64,000 bases of DNA from Streptomyces sp. WAC 01529 (lineage in GTDB: Bacteria > Actinomycetota > Actinomycetes > Streptomycetales > Streptomycetaceae), in contig NZ_CP029617.1 of the NCBI RefSeq assembly GCF_003945545.1, positions 1,403,001 to 1,467,000 on the forward strand. The letters are read 5' to 3'. Shown one piece after another: positions 30,095 through 38,614 of this stretch. Every line of letters begins with the position of its first letter. The first letter of the stretch is position 1. The position numbers and the translations under genes were made by a program. The notes beneath the pieces are model-generated. The model saw only the letters and a program-made list of their open reading frames with translations, searched no databases and had not been told where the DNA came from.

Positions 30095-31033
30095 TCAGGT
30101 CACATCGTCGAAACCGTTGACGCGGTGGTCGGCGCGGCCGGTGCCCGCCTGCTCGGGCAGGGCCTTGGGCGCGGGGACGGGTTCGATGCCGCCGATGGCC
30201 TCGGGGGTGAGGTCGAGGACGGAGGCCTCGTCGTCGTCGAGTTCGGCGTCGGGGTCCTTGCGGCGGCGGCGCCTGTCGTTCAGGAGGGAGATGCCGACGG
30301 CCATGAAGTAGAGGACGACGATCGGTCCCGCGAGGGCGATCATGCCCACGGGGTCGGTGGTCGGGGTCGCCACCGCGCCGAAGATGAAGACGCCCATGAC
30401 GACACCGCGCCACCAGGTCATCATGCGGCGGCCGGTCACCATGCCGGTCATGTTGAGCATCACGAGGAGCAGTGGCAGCTCGAACGAGATGCCGAAGACG
30501 AGGACCATCCGGACGGTGAAGTCGAGGATCGTGTCCATCGGCAGGAGGTTCTCGGCGCCGTCGGGCGTGATGCCGAGCAGCACGCGCATGCTGACCGGCA
30601 GGATCGTGTACGCCAGCCAGCCACCGCCGAAGAAGAGCGGCACGGCGGCGGCGACGAACCAGTACGTGTACTTGCGCTCGTGCTTGTGCAGGCCCGGTGC
30701 GATGAACGCCCACAGCTGGTACAGCCACACCGGGCTGGACACGATGATGCCGACCATGAGGCTGACCTTCACCGTGGTGGTGAAGGGCGACAGGAGGTCG
30801 TTGAACGTGACCGTGGCGCAGTGGCCGCCGGTCTCCTTCACGCCGGGCTTGCAGCGCGGCACCGGATCAGCCAGGAACTCCATGAGCTGCTGGCTGTAGA
30901 AAGCCGCCACGATCGATACGACCGTGATCGCGAGGAGTCCCTTGGCGAGCCGGTTGCGGAGCTCGCGCAGGTGCTCCGCGAGGGGCATCCGCCCCTCGGG
31001 GTCCTTCTCCTTCGTGCGGGCAGACTTGAGCAA
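30095..31033 (-). CDS. tatC: Sec-independent translocase TatC
   Basis: 312-residue multispanning core receptor of the twin-arginine export system. MPLAEHLRELRNRL is the conserved N-terminal signature; six membrane helices follow, with PVWLYQLWAFIAPGLHKHER and the FGISFELPLLLV glutamate helix. The C-terminal about 65 residues form an acidic cytoplasmic tail. TTG 31033 follows GAGGACGTGGG. It lies 47 nt after tatA and is probably in the same operon. It handles folded cofactor proteins, important in Streptomyces secretion. Confidence 0.95.
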   Translation of the reverse strand: MLKSARTKEKDPEGRMPLAEHLRELRNRLAKGLLAITVVSIVAAFYSQQLMEFLADPVPRCKPGVKETGGHCATVTFNDLLSPFTTTVKVSLMVGIIVSSPVWLYQLWAFIAPGLHKHERKYTYWFVAAAVPLFFGGGWLAYTILPVSMRVLLGITPDGAENLLPMDTILDFTVRMVLVFGISFELPLLLVMLNMTGMVTGRRMMTWWRGVVMGVFIFGAVATPTTDPVGMIALAGPIVVLYFMAVGISLLNDRRRRRKDPDAELDDDEASVLDLTPEAIGGIEPVPAPKALPEQAGTGRADHRVNGFDDVT

Positions 31034-31080
31034 CCCACGTCCTCATCTCGTGCGGCAGGCCGGCCGTCGCCGGCCTTGGA

Positions 31081-31362
31081 TCAGCGCTTCGTCGTGTCGG
31101 TCGGCTCGGTGACCGGGCGCGAGCTGGTCACGTCGCCGGGGGCCGCCTGGATGGTGCGCTGCTGGACGACGGGGTCGCTCGGCGGGTCGGCCGGAGCGGC
31201 GGCGTCGTCCTTGCTCTCGGACTTCATCGCCTTGGCCTCGCTCTTGAGGATGCGGGCCGACTTGCCGAGGGAGCGCGCCATGTCGGGCAGCTTCTTGGCT
31301 CCGAACAGCAGGACGATGACGACGAGGATGAGAATGATCTCGGTGGGGCCGAGCCTACCCAT
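31081..31362 (-). CDS. tatA: Sec-independent translocase TatA
   Basis: 93 residues. One N-terminal membrane helix ([22 protein letters not shown]) followed by the amphipathic helix [20 protein letters not shown] and a polar tail, the standard TatA layout. The FGAKKLPD hinge is diagnostic. It forms the export pore with TatC. The 217-bp gap upstream (31363-31579) shows no other feature I can support. Confidence 0.95.
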   Translation of the reverse strand: MGRLGPTEIILILVVIVLLFGAKKLPDMARSLGKSARILKSEAKAMKSESKDDAAAPADPPSDPVVQQRTIQAAPGDVTSSRPVTEPTDTTKR

Positions 31363-31579
31363 AGCTGTTTACCTTCTTCACCGAGGCGACAGGAGTCTGG
31401 TTGCTTGGCAGACCGGACATACATCCGATCTCCGCGCTGTCAGCGATCGTAACCCCCCGGGGTAAACGCTCGGCAATCCCCGCGCGTACTCCGGGTGCGG
31501 CCCCCGCCTCGATCCCGGGCCGCGTTCGCAGCGTACCCGCACGTCTCGGGGAGTTGACAGGTCGCGGAGGCCTCGGAGG

Positions 31580-31777
31580 CTAAACGGCCTCGCGCCCCGC
31601 ACGGGCCGCACCGGCCGCGGCTTTCTCCAGGTCTTCCGCGGCCTGGTTGATCCGCCGTGTGGTCTCACTCACCTGACGGCCGAGGCGCTCGGCCTCCACG
31701 AAAACCTTGATCGCCATTACGCCGAGGACGGCGAGGCCCAAGAAGCCCGCCGCGATCGCGAGCATCGCCCAGAACAT
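31580..31777 (-). CDS. Small single-span membrane protein
   Basis: 65 residues: hydrophobic segment FWAMLAIAAGFLGLAVLGVMAIKVF (described by its limits 2-26), then an amphipathic helix with AERLGRQVSETTRRINQAAEDLEKAA, probably a coiled coil. It lies between the zinc-ribbon gene and tatA, 9 nt from the former, in a position I recall as conserved in Streptomyces. Function unknown. Confidence 0.7.
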   Translation of the reverse strand: MFWAMLAIAAGFLGLAVLGVMAIKVFVEAERLGRQVSETTRRINQAAEDLEKAAAGAARAGREAV

Positions 31778-31786
31778 GCGCCGAGC

Positions 31787-32062
31787 CTAGACGGTCGAGT
31801 GCAGACGCAGTGTCCGCACCCCGCCGCCGGTGAGGAGTTCGACGATGCGCTCGCCCGCGGGCTTGCGGACCGCGACCTCGCACTCGGGGCAGGTGAAGGA
31901 GTAGAAGGTGGTGCGGGGGCTGGCACCGATCGCCAGGCGCAGCGCCCCCGCGGAGAGCTCGAAGCGGGCGCGGCAGTCGGGGCAGGCGGCCGTGAACAGG
32001 ACGGGGGCGAGCCGCGGCTGTGCCGGCACTCCCGGCAGTCCGGACATGGTCGGTGTGCTCAA
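31787..32062 (-). CDS. Small zinc-ribbon protein
   Basis: 91 residues. Two CPxC pairs, CPDCRARFELSAGALRLAIG and FTCPECEVAVRKPAGE, form a zinc ribbon. TTG 32062 was chosen because it overlaps the pafC stop in a TTGA junction and has AGGAG 8 nt upstream; ATG 32047 is the alternative. Likely cotranscribed with pafB-pafC. Function unknown. Confidence 0.75.
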   Translation of the reverse strand: MSTPTMSGLPGVPAQPRLAPVLFTAACPDCRARFELSAGALRLAIGASPRTTFYSFTCPECEVAVRKPAGERIVELLTGGGVRTLRLHSTV

Positions 32063-33087
32063 CGCCCTTGCTCCTGCCTGTCGTAGGCCTGGTCCTCGTC
32101 GTACTGCCCGCCGTACGGCCGGTCGCCGCCGTCCTGGTCGTCGGCATAGGCGGCGAGCGCCTCGCGGGCCGCCTGGCGCGCGCTCTCCGCCAGCTGGACC
32201 GGGGAGACGATCCGGCCGTCCCCGCCGAGCCGCAGCGCGAGGCGGCGCAGCGAGGCGGGCTCGGGGGTGCGCAGCGTGATCCGCAGACCGCCGTCGGGCA
32301 GCTCCTCCGCGCTGTCGTGGGGGTAGTACTCGGCGACCCAGCGGCCGCCGGGGCCGACCTCGACGACGACCTCGGGGTCCTCGGCGGCGGGCTGCACGAG
32401 CCCTTCGGAGAGGTCGCGCAGCTCGACCTGGGGCGGCGCGGACGGCTCGTCGAGGATCTTGATCTCGGCGACGCGGTCGAGACGGAAGGTGCGCCGCGCC
32501 TCGGAGCGGCGGCACCACGCCTCTACGTACGTGTGTCCGACGCTCACCAGGCGGATCGGGTCGATCTCGCGCTCGGTGACCTCGTCGCGGGCCGGTGAGT
32601 AGTAGCGGATCCAGAGCCTGCGGCGCTCGGAGATGGCCCGGTCGACGTCGGCGAAGACGCCGCCCTCGGACTCGAAGGTCACCGAGAGCCGTGCGCTGGC
32701 GCCCGCCGCCTCGCCCGCCGCGGTCTCCAGCTTCGCGGTGGCGCGCAGCAGCGCGAGGCGGTCGCTCTCGCGCAGGCCCGGCAGGGTGGCGACCGCGCGG
32801 GCCGCCACGAGCAGGGCGGTCGCCTCGTCGGCGGCGAGCCGCAGCGGGGCCGCCACGTCGTCGGGGTTGTGCCACCAGATGCGGTCGCCGTCGGTGTCGA
32901 TGTCGAGCAGGTCGCCGCCGCGGAAGCTGGTGCCGCACAGCGGCAGCACGTCGAGGTCGGAGATCAGCTCGTCCGGGGTGATGCCGAAGGCGCGGGCGAC
33001 GTCCTCGACGTGGGCGCCGGGGCGCTCGCGCAGATAGGTCACCAGCGACAGCATCCGTCGCGTCTGGTCGATGGCGTTCGAGGCCAT
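32059..33087 (-). CDS. pafC: WYL-domain regulator PafC
   Basis: 342 residues. N-terminal winged helix (RRMLSLVTYLRERPGAHVEDVARAFG), a WYL domain with RRLWIRYYSPARDEVTEREIDP and YVEAWCRRSEARRTFRLDRV, and a WCX C-terminal extension. PafB and PafC form the mycobacterial PafBC activator of the RecA-independent DNA-damage response. The acidic tail after 310 is variable. It starts 15 nt after pafB and overlaps the zinc-ribbon gene by 4 nt. Confidence 0.9.
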   Translation of the reverse strand: MASNAIDQTRRMLSLVTYLRERPGAHVEDVARAFGITPDELISDLDVLPLCGTSFRGGDLLDIDTDGDRIWWHNPDDVAAPLRLAADEATALLVAARAVATLPGLRESDRLALLRATAKLETAAGEAAGASARLSVTFESEGGVFADVDRAISERRRLWIRYYSPARDEVTEREIDPIRLVSVGHTYVEAWCRRSEARRTFRLDRVAEIKILDEPSAPPQVELRDLSEGLVQPAAEDPEVVVEVGPGGRWVAEYYPHDSAEELPDGGLRITLRTPEPASLRRLALRLGGDGRIVSPVQLAESARQAAREALAAYADDQDGGDRPYGGQYDEDQAYDRQEQGR

Positions 33088-33102
33088 TGGTCTTCCGTCC
33101 CC

Positions 33103-34077
33103 TCAGCCCTTGGCCACGGCGCGCAGCCGGTCCACGACGTCGGCCCGCAGTTCGGCGGGCTCGATGACCACCACATCGGGCCCGAACTCCACCAGCCAGG
33201 CATCGAGACCGTGCCCGTAGGGGATCTCCAACTCGTCCCAGCCGTCGCCCAGTTCCCGCACGGCGGCGGCCTTGGCCCGCAGCGGGTAACCGGCGCCCTT
33301 CCGCAGCCGGATCCGGGCCGTGCGGTCGGCGCTCTCCCCCGCCCAGCTCGCCACGGTCTCCCGCACGGTGACGACGTCCGGCACCTCGGCGGTGTACTTC
33401 CCCGCGCGGGCGCGGACCTTGCCGGTGATCCGCGAGAGGCGGAAGACGCGCTCGGCGCCCCGGTCGCGGTCCCAGCCCGCGAGGTACCAGTGGCCGCGCC
33501 AGCACTCCAGGGCCCAGGGTTCGACGTGGCGCTGCTCGGGGCGCGCGGCGGTGGCCTTGCGGTAGTCGAAGGTGACGGGGCGGCGGTCGCGGCAGGCCAG
33601 CATCAGCGGCTCGAAGGACGCCTCGTGCACGGGGATGCGGGGTTCGAGGGCGCTGTGCGCGCCGTACGGGTCGGCGTCCTCGGGCAGGCCGGCGGCGCGC
33701 AGCTTCTGCAGGGCGCCGCTGGCGGCTCCGGCGAGGCGGGCCTGCTGCCAGACCTTGGCGGCGAGGCCGAGGGCGGCGGCCTCCTCGGCGTCGATGGTGA
33801 TGGGCGGCAGGCGGTTGCTGTCGCGCCGCGCGAGGTAGCCGACGTCTCCGTCGAGGTTCTCCACGGTCTCGATGACCAGGCCGAGCTCGCGCAGATCGTC
33901 CTTGTCGCGCTCGAACATCCGGTTGAAGGAGTCGTCGGAGCCCGCCGCACCTCCCGACTGGAAGGCCTCGACATACGCCTCGATCGACTCGCGCAGCTCC
34001 CGCTTGCTGAGTGGCCGCCGGGTCCCGAGCAGGCACAGCGCCAGGTTCATCAGCCGCTCGGCCTTGGCAATGGCCAT
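33103..34077 (-). CDS. pafB: WYL-domain regulator PafB
   Basis: 324 residues. N-terminal winged helix (AKAERLMNLALCLLGTRRPLSKRELRESIEAYV) and a DDSFNRMFERDKDDLRELG dimerisation stretch, then a WYL domain with VTFDYRKATA and EPWALECWRGHWYLAGWDRDRGAERVFRLSR. It pairs with PafC next door. ATG 34077 has AAAGGG upstream; the open frame to 34176 is not supported. In mycobacteria pafA-pafB-pafC are one operon, while here pafA lies past two FKBP genes. Confidence 0.9.
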   Translation of the reverse strand: MAIAKAERLMNLALCLLGTRRPLSKRELRESIEAYVEAFQSGGAAGSDDSFNRMFERDKDDLRELGLVIETVENLDGDVGYLARRDSNRLPPITIDAEEAAALGLAAKVWQQARLAGAASGALQKLRAAGLPEDADPYGAHSALEPRIPVHEASFEPLMLACRDRRPVTFDYRKATAARPEQRHVEPWALECWRGHWYLAGWDRDRGAERVFRLSRITGKVRARAGKYTAEVPDVVTVRETVASWAGESADRTARIRLRKGAGYPLRAKAAAVRELGDGWDELEIPYGHGLDAWLVEFGPDVVVIEPAELRADVVDRLRAVAKG

Positions 34078-34155
34078 CGACGCCCTTTCTCGGCTGTTCA
34101 GATTGTGCTTCCGACCGATGACCGTACCGCCCCGGGGTGTCCGGGCAAAAGCCGA

Positions 34156-34182
34156 GGGCCCATGCCAGACAGACATGGGCCC
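34156..34182 (-). terminator. Hairpin after the cytosolic FKBP gene
   Basis: 9-bp perfect inverted repeat GGGCCCATG/CATGGGCCC (34156-34164 and 34174-34182) with a 9-nt loop, 29 nt past the FKBP stop and before the pafB start. Confidence 0.65.
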
Positions 34183-34211
34183 AAGGCGAAAGGATCAGGT
34201 CAAGGACGTCC

Positions 34212-34586
34212 TCAGACGGAGACCAGGTCGCAGACGAAGATCAGCGTCTCGCCCGGGGCGATGCGGCCGCCACCGGCGCCGCGGTCGCCGTACGCGAGGT
34301 TCGCGGGGATGATCAGCTCGCGCCGGCCACCCACCTTCATGCCCTGCACGCCCTGGTCCCAGCCGGCGATGACCTGACCGGCGCCGAGCTGGAACTGCAG
34401 CGGGGTGCCGCGGTTCCAGCTCGCGTCGAACTCCTCGCCCGTGCTGAAGGCGACGCCCACGTACTGGACCTTGACGGAGTCGCCCGCCTTGGCGACCGGG
34501 CCATCGCCCTCCCAGATGTCCCTGATCTGCAGCTCGGCCGGCGGCTCGCCACCCGGGAAGTCGACCTCGGGCTTCTCAATGCTCAC
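34212..34586 (-). CDS. Cytosolic FKBP-type peptidyl-prolyl isomerase
   Basis: 124 residues, a single FKBP domain: VKVQYVGVAFSTGEEFDASW, LGAGQVIAGWDQGVQGMKVGGRRELIIPANLAYGDRG and GETLIFVCDLVSV, with the conserved Tyr, Phe, Trp and Asp active-site residues. It assists protein folding. No signal peptide. It is next to a lipoprotein FKBP gene; both sit between pafA and pafB. Confidence 0.93.
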   Translation of the reverse strand: MSIEKPEVDFPGGEPPAELQIRDIWEGDGPVAKAGDSVKVQYVGVAFSTGEEFDASWNRGTPLQFQLGAGQVIAGWDQGVQGMKVGGRRELIIPANLAYGDRGAGGGRIAPGETLIFVCDLVSV

Positions 34587-34644
34587 GAATGTGCTCCTGC
34601 TTGGTACGGAAAGTCAGCGCGGACAGTCTTACATCCTCCGGGGC

Positions 34645-35643
34645 TCAGCCCTTGGCGAGGATGTCCACGCTGAAGACGAGCGTGGCGCCCTTCTTGATGG
34701 AGCTGCCCTGGGGCGGCTGGTCACCGTAGCCCAGCTTCGGCGGGATGACGACGAGGACGCGGCTGCCGACCTTCTTGCCGGTCAGGCCCTGCGCCCAGCC
34801 CTTGACGACCTGCGCGAGCTGGAACTGGGCGGGCTGGCCGCCCTTGTACGAGGAGTCGAACTCCTTGCCGTCCGCCCACTGCACACCCTTGTACTGGCAC
34901 AGGATGCTGTCGGTCTCCTTGATCACGTCACCGTCGCCCTCCAGGATGTACGAGGAGACGAGCTTGTCCGGCGCGTCGGTCTTCGGGATGTCGACCGAGG
35001 GGGCCTTGCCGTCGGTGTTGGTGCCGACCTTGGGCAGGTCCTTGTTGGACTGCGCGATCTCCTTGCCCTTCGACGAGCTCTTGCCGTTGAAGGTGTCCAC
35101 GAGGTCGACGACGAACACGAGCGTGTCCGAGCCCTTGATGCCCGCCTGCTTGTTGCCCTCTTCGCCGTACCCCATCTTCGGGGGGATGGCCAGCTCCACG
35201 CGGCTGCCGAGCTTCTTGCCGACGAGCGCCTGGTCCCAGCCCGGGATGACCCGGCCGACGCCGATCGGGAAGACGGTGGGGTTGCCGCGGTCGTAGGAGT
35301 TGTCGAAGACCTTGGCCGTCGCCCAGATCTGGCCGAGGTAGTCGGCCTGCAGGTAGTCGCCCTTGACGACCTCCTTGCCCTTGCCCTCGATCAGCGTCTT
35401 GACCGCGAGGTCGGAGGACGCCTTGCCGGGGCCCTTGGCGACGGTGGGCTTCTGGCCGAACTTGTCGCCCTTGGTGATCTCGGGGAGCGGTCCGGCCACG
35501 ATCTTCGCCGTCGGCGCGGCCGAGGGGGAGTTGGCGGGGCTGTCGCTGGGCTTGGACTTGGCCTTGTCGGCCTTGTCGTCACCACAGCCTGCCAGCGTGA
35601 GCAGGCCGGCCGGGACAGCAAGAAGGAGTGAGCGTCGGCGCAC
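34645..35643 (-). CDS. Lipoprotein with two FKBP-type isomerase domains
   Basis: 332 residues. RRRSLLLAVPAGLLTLAGC is a lipoprotein signal with Cys20 in the lipobox, so it is anchored outside the membrane. Two FKBP domains follow. The first has VFPIGVGRVIPGWDQALVGK and PKMGYGEEGN. The second has LCQYKGVQWADGKEFDSSY, VVKGWAQGLTGKKVGSRVLV and PPKLGYGDQPP. Extracytoplasmic folding of exported proteins is the expected role. Confidence 0.92.
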   Translation of the reverse strand: MRRRSLLLAVPAGLLTLAGCGDDKADKAKSKPSDSPANSPSAAPTAKIVAGPLPEITKGDKFGQKPTVAKGPGKASSDLAVKTLIEGKGKEVVKGDYLQADYLGQIWATAKVFDNSYDRGNPTVFPIGVGRVIPGWDQALVGKKLGSRVELAIPPKMGYGEEGNKQAGIKGSDTLVFVVDLVDTFNGKSSSKGKEIAQSNKDLPKVGTNTDGKAPSVDIPKTDAPDKLVSSYILEGDGDVIKETDSILCQYKGVQWADGKEFDSSYKGGQPAQFQLAQVVKGWAQGLTGKKVGSRVLVVIPPKLGYGDQPPQGSSIKKGATLVFSVDILAKG

Positions 35644-35706
35644 GGTGGGGGCCTCGTATCGGTCGATCTTGTGGGTTGGCGTGCGCGCAACTCTACGGCG
35701 TGAGAA

Positions 35707-35735
35707 GGGCGCCGTACGAGGAACGTACGGCGCCC
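35707..35735 (-). terminator. Hairpin downstream of pafA
   Basis: 11-bp perfect inverted repeat (35707-35717 and 35725-35735) with a 7-nt loop, about 110 nt past the pafA stop and before the FKBP lipoprotein start. Confidence 0.6.
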
Positions 35736-35784
35736 GCGTTGCGTTCCCACAACGCCACCGGCTTCACCCGGGCCACATTTTCAT

Positions 35785-35843
35785 CCGGTCGGATGCCGGT
35801 TCGCCCGGTCGGATTCCGGTTCACCGACCGGATTCCCGTTCAC
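35785..35843. repeat. Imperfect 20-bp tandem repeat after pafA
   Basis: Units at 35785-35804, 35805-35824 and 35825-35843. The first two differ at 2 of 20 positions; the third is 19 nt and more divergent. An 8-bp dyad CCGGTCGG/CCGACCGG is embedded. It lies 3 nt past the pafA stop. Confidence 0.7.
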
Positions 35844-35846
35844 CGG

Positions 35847-37208
35847 TCACATTCCGGCGATGAGCTTCTCCACGCGGTCGTCCACCGACCGGAAGGGGTC
35901 CTTGCACAACACCGTGCGCTGCGCCTGGTCGTTGAGCTTGAGGTGCACCCAGTCGACCGTGAAGTCACGGCGCTGCTCCTGGGCGCGCCGGATGAAGTCG
36001 CCGCGCAGCCGCGCGCGGGTCGTCTGCGGGGGCACCGACTTGCCCTCGAAGATCTTCAAGTCGTTGCAGATGCGGGCTGCTTGGCCCTTCCTCTCCAGGA
36101 GGTAGTACAGGCCACGACGGCGGTGGATGTCGTGGTAGGCGAGGTCTATCTGGGCGACCCGGGGGTGCGACATGGTCATGTTGTTCTTCGCGCGGTACCG
36201 CTCGATGAGCTTGTACTTCATGACCCAGTCGATCTCGGTGCCGATGCGGTCGAGGTCCTCGGACTCGATCGCGTCCAGCGTGCGCCCCCAGAGTTCGAGC
36301 ACCTGCTCGACCGTGCCGGTGCGGATGCCGCGGCGGTCGACGAAGTCCACCGCCTTCTCGTAGTACTCGCGCTGCACTTCGAGGGCGGAGGCCTCGCGGC
36401 CGCTGGCCAGGCGCACCTTGCGGCGGCCCGTGATGTCGTGGCTCACCTCGCGGATGGCCCGGATCGGGTTCTCCAGGGTGAGGTCACGCATGACCGTGCC
36501 CGCCTCGATCATGCGCAGCACCAGGTCGGTGGCGCCGACCTTGAGCAGCATGGTCGTCTCGGACATGTTCGAGTCGCCGACGATGACGTGGAGCCTGCGG
36601 TAGCGCTCGGCGTCCGCGTGCGGCTCGTCGCGGGTGTTGATGATCGGCCGGGAGCGGGTGGTCGCGGACGAGACCCCTTCCCAGATGTGCTCGGCGCGCT
36701 GGCTGACGCAGTACACGGCGCCGCGCGGGGTCTGGAGCACCTTGCCGGCGCCGCACAGCAGCTGCCGGGTGACCAGGAACGGGATGAGGATGTCCGCGAG
36801 CCGGGAGAACTCTCCATGACGGGCCACCAGATAGTTCTCGTGGCAGCCGTAGGAGTTTCCCGCCGAGTCGGTGTTGTTCTTGAAGAGATAGACGTCGCCC
36901 GCGATTCCCTCCTCGTGCAGGCGGCGTTCGGCGTCGACGAGCAGGCCTTCCAGAATGCGCTCGCCTGCTTTGTCGTGGGTGACCAGCTCGGTCACGTTGT
37001 CACATTCGGGTGTGGCGTATTCCGGATGTGATCCCACGTCAAGGTAGAGGCGGGCGCCGTTCCGCAGAAAGACGTTGCTGCTGCGGCCCCATGACACAAC
37101 ACGGCGGAAGAGGTAGCGCGCCACCTCGTCAGGCGACAGGCGGCGCTGTCCCCTGAACGTGCACGTGACGCCGTACTCGTTCTCCAGCCCGAAAATGCGG
37201 CGGTCCAT
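35847..37208 (-). CDS. pafA: Pup-protein ligase PafA
   Basis: 453 residues of the glutamine-synthetase-like Pup ligase family. [15 protein letters not shown] with the catalytic Mg-binding Glu, [48 protein letters not shown] and the C-terminal [20 protein letters not shown] are diagnostic. It joins the C-terminal Glu of Pup to substrate lysines using ATP. The adjacent MFS gene ends 9 nt upstream, but that pair is probably unrelated to the proteasome. Confidence 0.96.
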   Translation of the reverse strand: MDRRIFGLENEYGVTCTFRGQRRLSPDEVARYLFRRVVSWGRSSNVFLRNGARLYLDVGSHPEYATPECDNVTELVTHDKAGERILEGLLVDAERRLHEEGIAGDVYLFKNNTDSAGNSYGCHENYLVARHGEFSRLADILIPFLVTRQLLCGAGKVLQTPRGAVYCVSQRAEHIWEGVSSATTRSRPIINTRDEPHADAERYRRLHVIVGDSNMSETTMLLKVGATDLVLRMIEAGTVMRDLTLENPIRAIREVSHDITGRRKVRLASGREASALEVQREYYEKAVDFVDRRGIRTGTVEQVLELWGRTLDAIESEDLDRIGTEIDWVMKYKLIERYRAKNNMTMSHPRVAQIDLAYHDIHRRRGLYYLLERKGQAARICNDLKIFEGKSVPPQTTRARLRGDFIRRAQEQRRDFTVDWVHLKLNDQAQRTVLCKDPFRSVDDRVEKLIAGM

Positions 37209-37217
37209 GACTGAACA

Positions 37218-38477
37218 TTACGCCTGATGCCCGGCACTGAAACCGGGTTCGACGGCACCGTTTCGATCATTTTCCGATGAACCCGCAACGACCCCCGATT
37301 CACGGACCGGCACCAATACCCGCGCCGTGGCCAGCAAAACCACCAACGCGGCGGCTCCCGCCAGTCCCGGCACGGCGAACCCCCACACCGTCCCGCCCCA
37401 CTCGACGACGGGCCCGGTGGCGGCGGTGCCGAGCGAGGCGCCGACGGTGAACGTCGTCACGAGCCAGGAGAACGCCTCGGTGACGGTGCCCCGCGGGGCG
37501 TGCCGGTCCACGATGATGAACGCGCAAGCCAGCGCCGGGGCGAGGAAGACCCCCGCGAGAGCGGTGAGCCCCGTCATGGCGAGGGCGTCCGGCACCAGCG
37601 TCAACGGCACGTAGCAGACCGCGAGCAGGGCCACCAGGACGGTCAGCCGCCGCTCGGGCACGCCCCGCCACTGCCGCGCCCCGTACACGGAGCCGCCGGC
37701 CAGCGCGCCGAGCCCGAGCGCAGCCATCAGCCAGCCGTACACCGCGTCCCCGCCGTGCCCGTCCGCGTACGACACACCGGCGACGGTGATCGAGCCGAGC
37801 GCCATGCCGATGAAGAGGAACGCGCCGAGGAGCGCGAGGAGTCCGGGCGAGCGCAGGGCCCCGAGCCAGTGCGCCTCCCGCGGCGCCGAGCGCCACGCGC
37901 GTGAAGGCTCGGACACCACTACGGAGAGGGCGCCCAGCACGCCGAGGGCGTTCACCACCAGCAGCGCCGCCTGCTCCGACCAGAGGGCCACGCAGCCCGT
38001 GACGAGCAACGGCCCGACGGTGAACATCACTTCCTGGGCGACGGCGTCCATGGCGTAGGCCGCGTGGACCTGCTCCTCCTTGCCGAGGACGCTCGGCCAC
38101 AGGGCCCGCAGGCCGCCCTCCAGCGGCGGTGTGAACAGACCGGCGGCCGCCACCGTCACATAAGCGAGCGCGAGCAGGTCGGGCCCGGTGAAGGCGAAAG
38201 CCGCCATGGCGAGCGCCGAGAGCAGGGCCGCGGGCAGCTGTACGCGCGGCTGGCCGTACAGGTCCACCAGGCGGCCGAGCAGAGGCTGCCCCACCGCGTT
38301 GGCCACGCCGTACACCGCGGCGAGCGCGCCCGCCAGGCTGTAGGTGCCGCCCTCGGCCCGGATGAACAGCACGATGGCGATCGCGGCCGTGGCGTTGGGC
38401 AGCCGCCCCACCAGCGTCCCGGCCAGCAGCCGGGTCGCGTACCGCGTCCGGAGGATCTCCGCGTATCCCGAAGCCAT
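37218..38477 (-). CDS. MFS transporter
   Basis: 419 residues with about 12 membrane helices: motif-like VGQPLLGRLVDLYGQPRVQ after helix 2, and FTVGASLGTAATGPVVEWGG in the C-half. Small-molecule or drug efflux is likely but the substrate is unknown. It is divergent from a LacI regulator, with a dyad between them that could control both genes. The gene lies inside the otherwise proteasome-related block. Confidence 0.85.
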   Translation of the reverse strand: MASGYAEILRTRYATRLLAGTLVGRLPNATAAIAIVLFIRAEGGTYSLAGALAAVYGVANAVGQPLLGRLVDLYGQPRVQLPAALLSALAMAAFAFTGPDLLALAYVTVAAAGLFTPPLEGGLRALWPSVLGKEEQVHAAYAMDAVAQEVMFTVGPLLVTGCVALWSEQAALLVVNALGVLGALSVVVSEPSRAWRSAPREAHWLGALRSPGLLALLGAFLFIGMALGSITVAGVSYADGHGGDAVYGWLMAALGLGALAGGSVYGARQWRGVPERRLTVLVALLAVCYVPLTLVPDALAMTGLTALAGVFLAPALACAFIIVDRHAPRGTVTEAFSWLVTTFTVGASLGTAATGPVVEWGGTVWGFAVPGLAGAAALVVLLATARVLVPVRESGVVAGSSENDRNGAVEPGFSAGHQA

Positions 38478-38517
38478 GCCCTACCGCCCCTCCCCCGCGC
38501 CGCCGAGGCCGAGGTTT

Positions 38518-38544
38518 TACGTATAACGTCGAGCGTCATACGTA
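38518..38544. promoter_or_regulatory. Candidate LacI-type operator
   Basis: 12-bp arms (38518-38529 and 38533-38544) matching at 10 of 12 positions around a 3-nt centre, located in the 137-bp gap between the divergent MFS and LacI starts. The arms have TACGTAT/ATACGTA ends. Both genes could be controlled. Confidence 0.5.
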
Positions 38545-38614
38545 CCATGAGCGCTGTCAGCTGTCCAAGGGATCACCGCGATCCCGTCCCGCGGGCACGA
38601 CCAGGGAGGCAACA

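Noticed and set aside
31378..31668. 96-codon minus-strand frame between tatA and the small membrane protein
   Set aside because: Arg-rich translation without motif, overlapping the better-supported 65-residue membrane protein in another frame.
31787..34036. 749-codon minus-strand frame across pafB and pafC
   Set aside because: Arg/Pro-rich shadow frame. Only its last 91 codons are real, as the zinc-ribbon gene starting at 32062.
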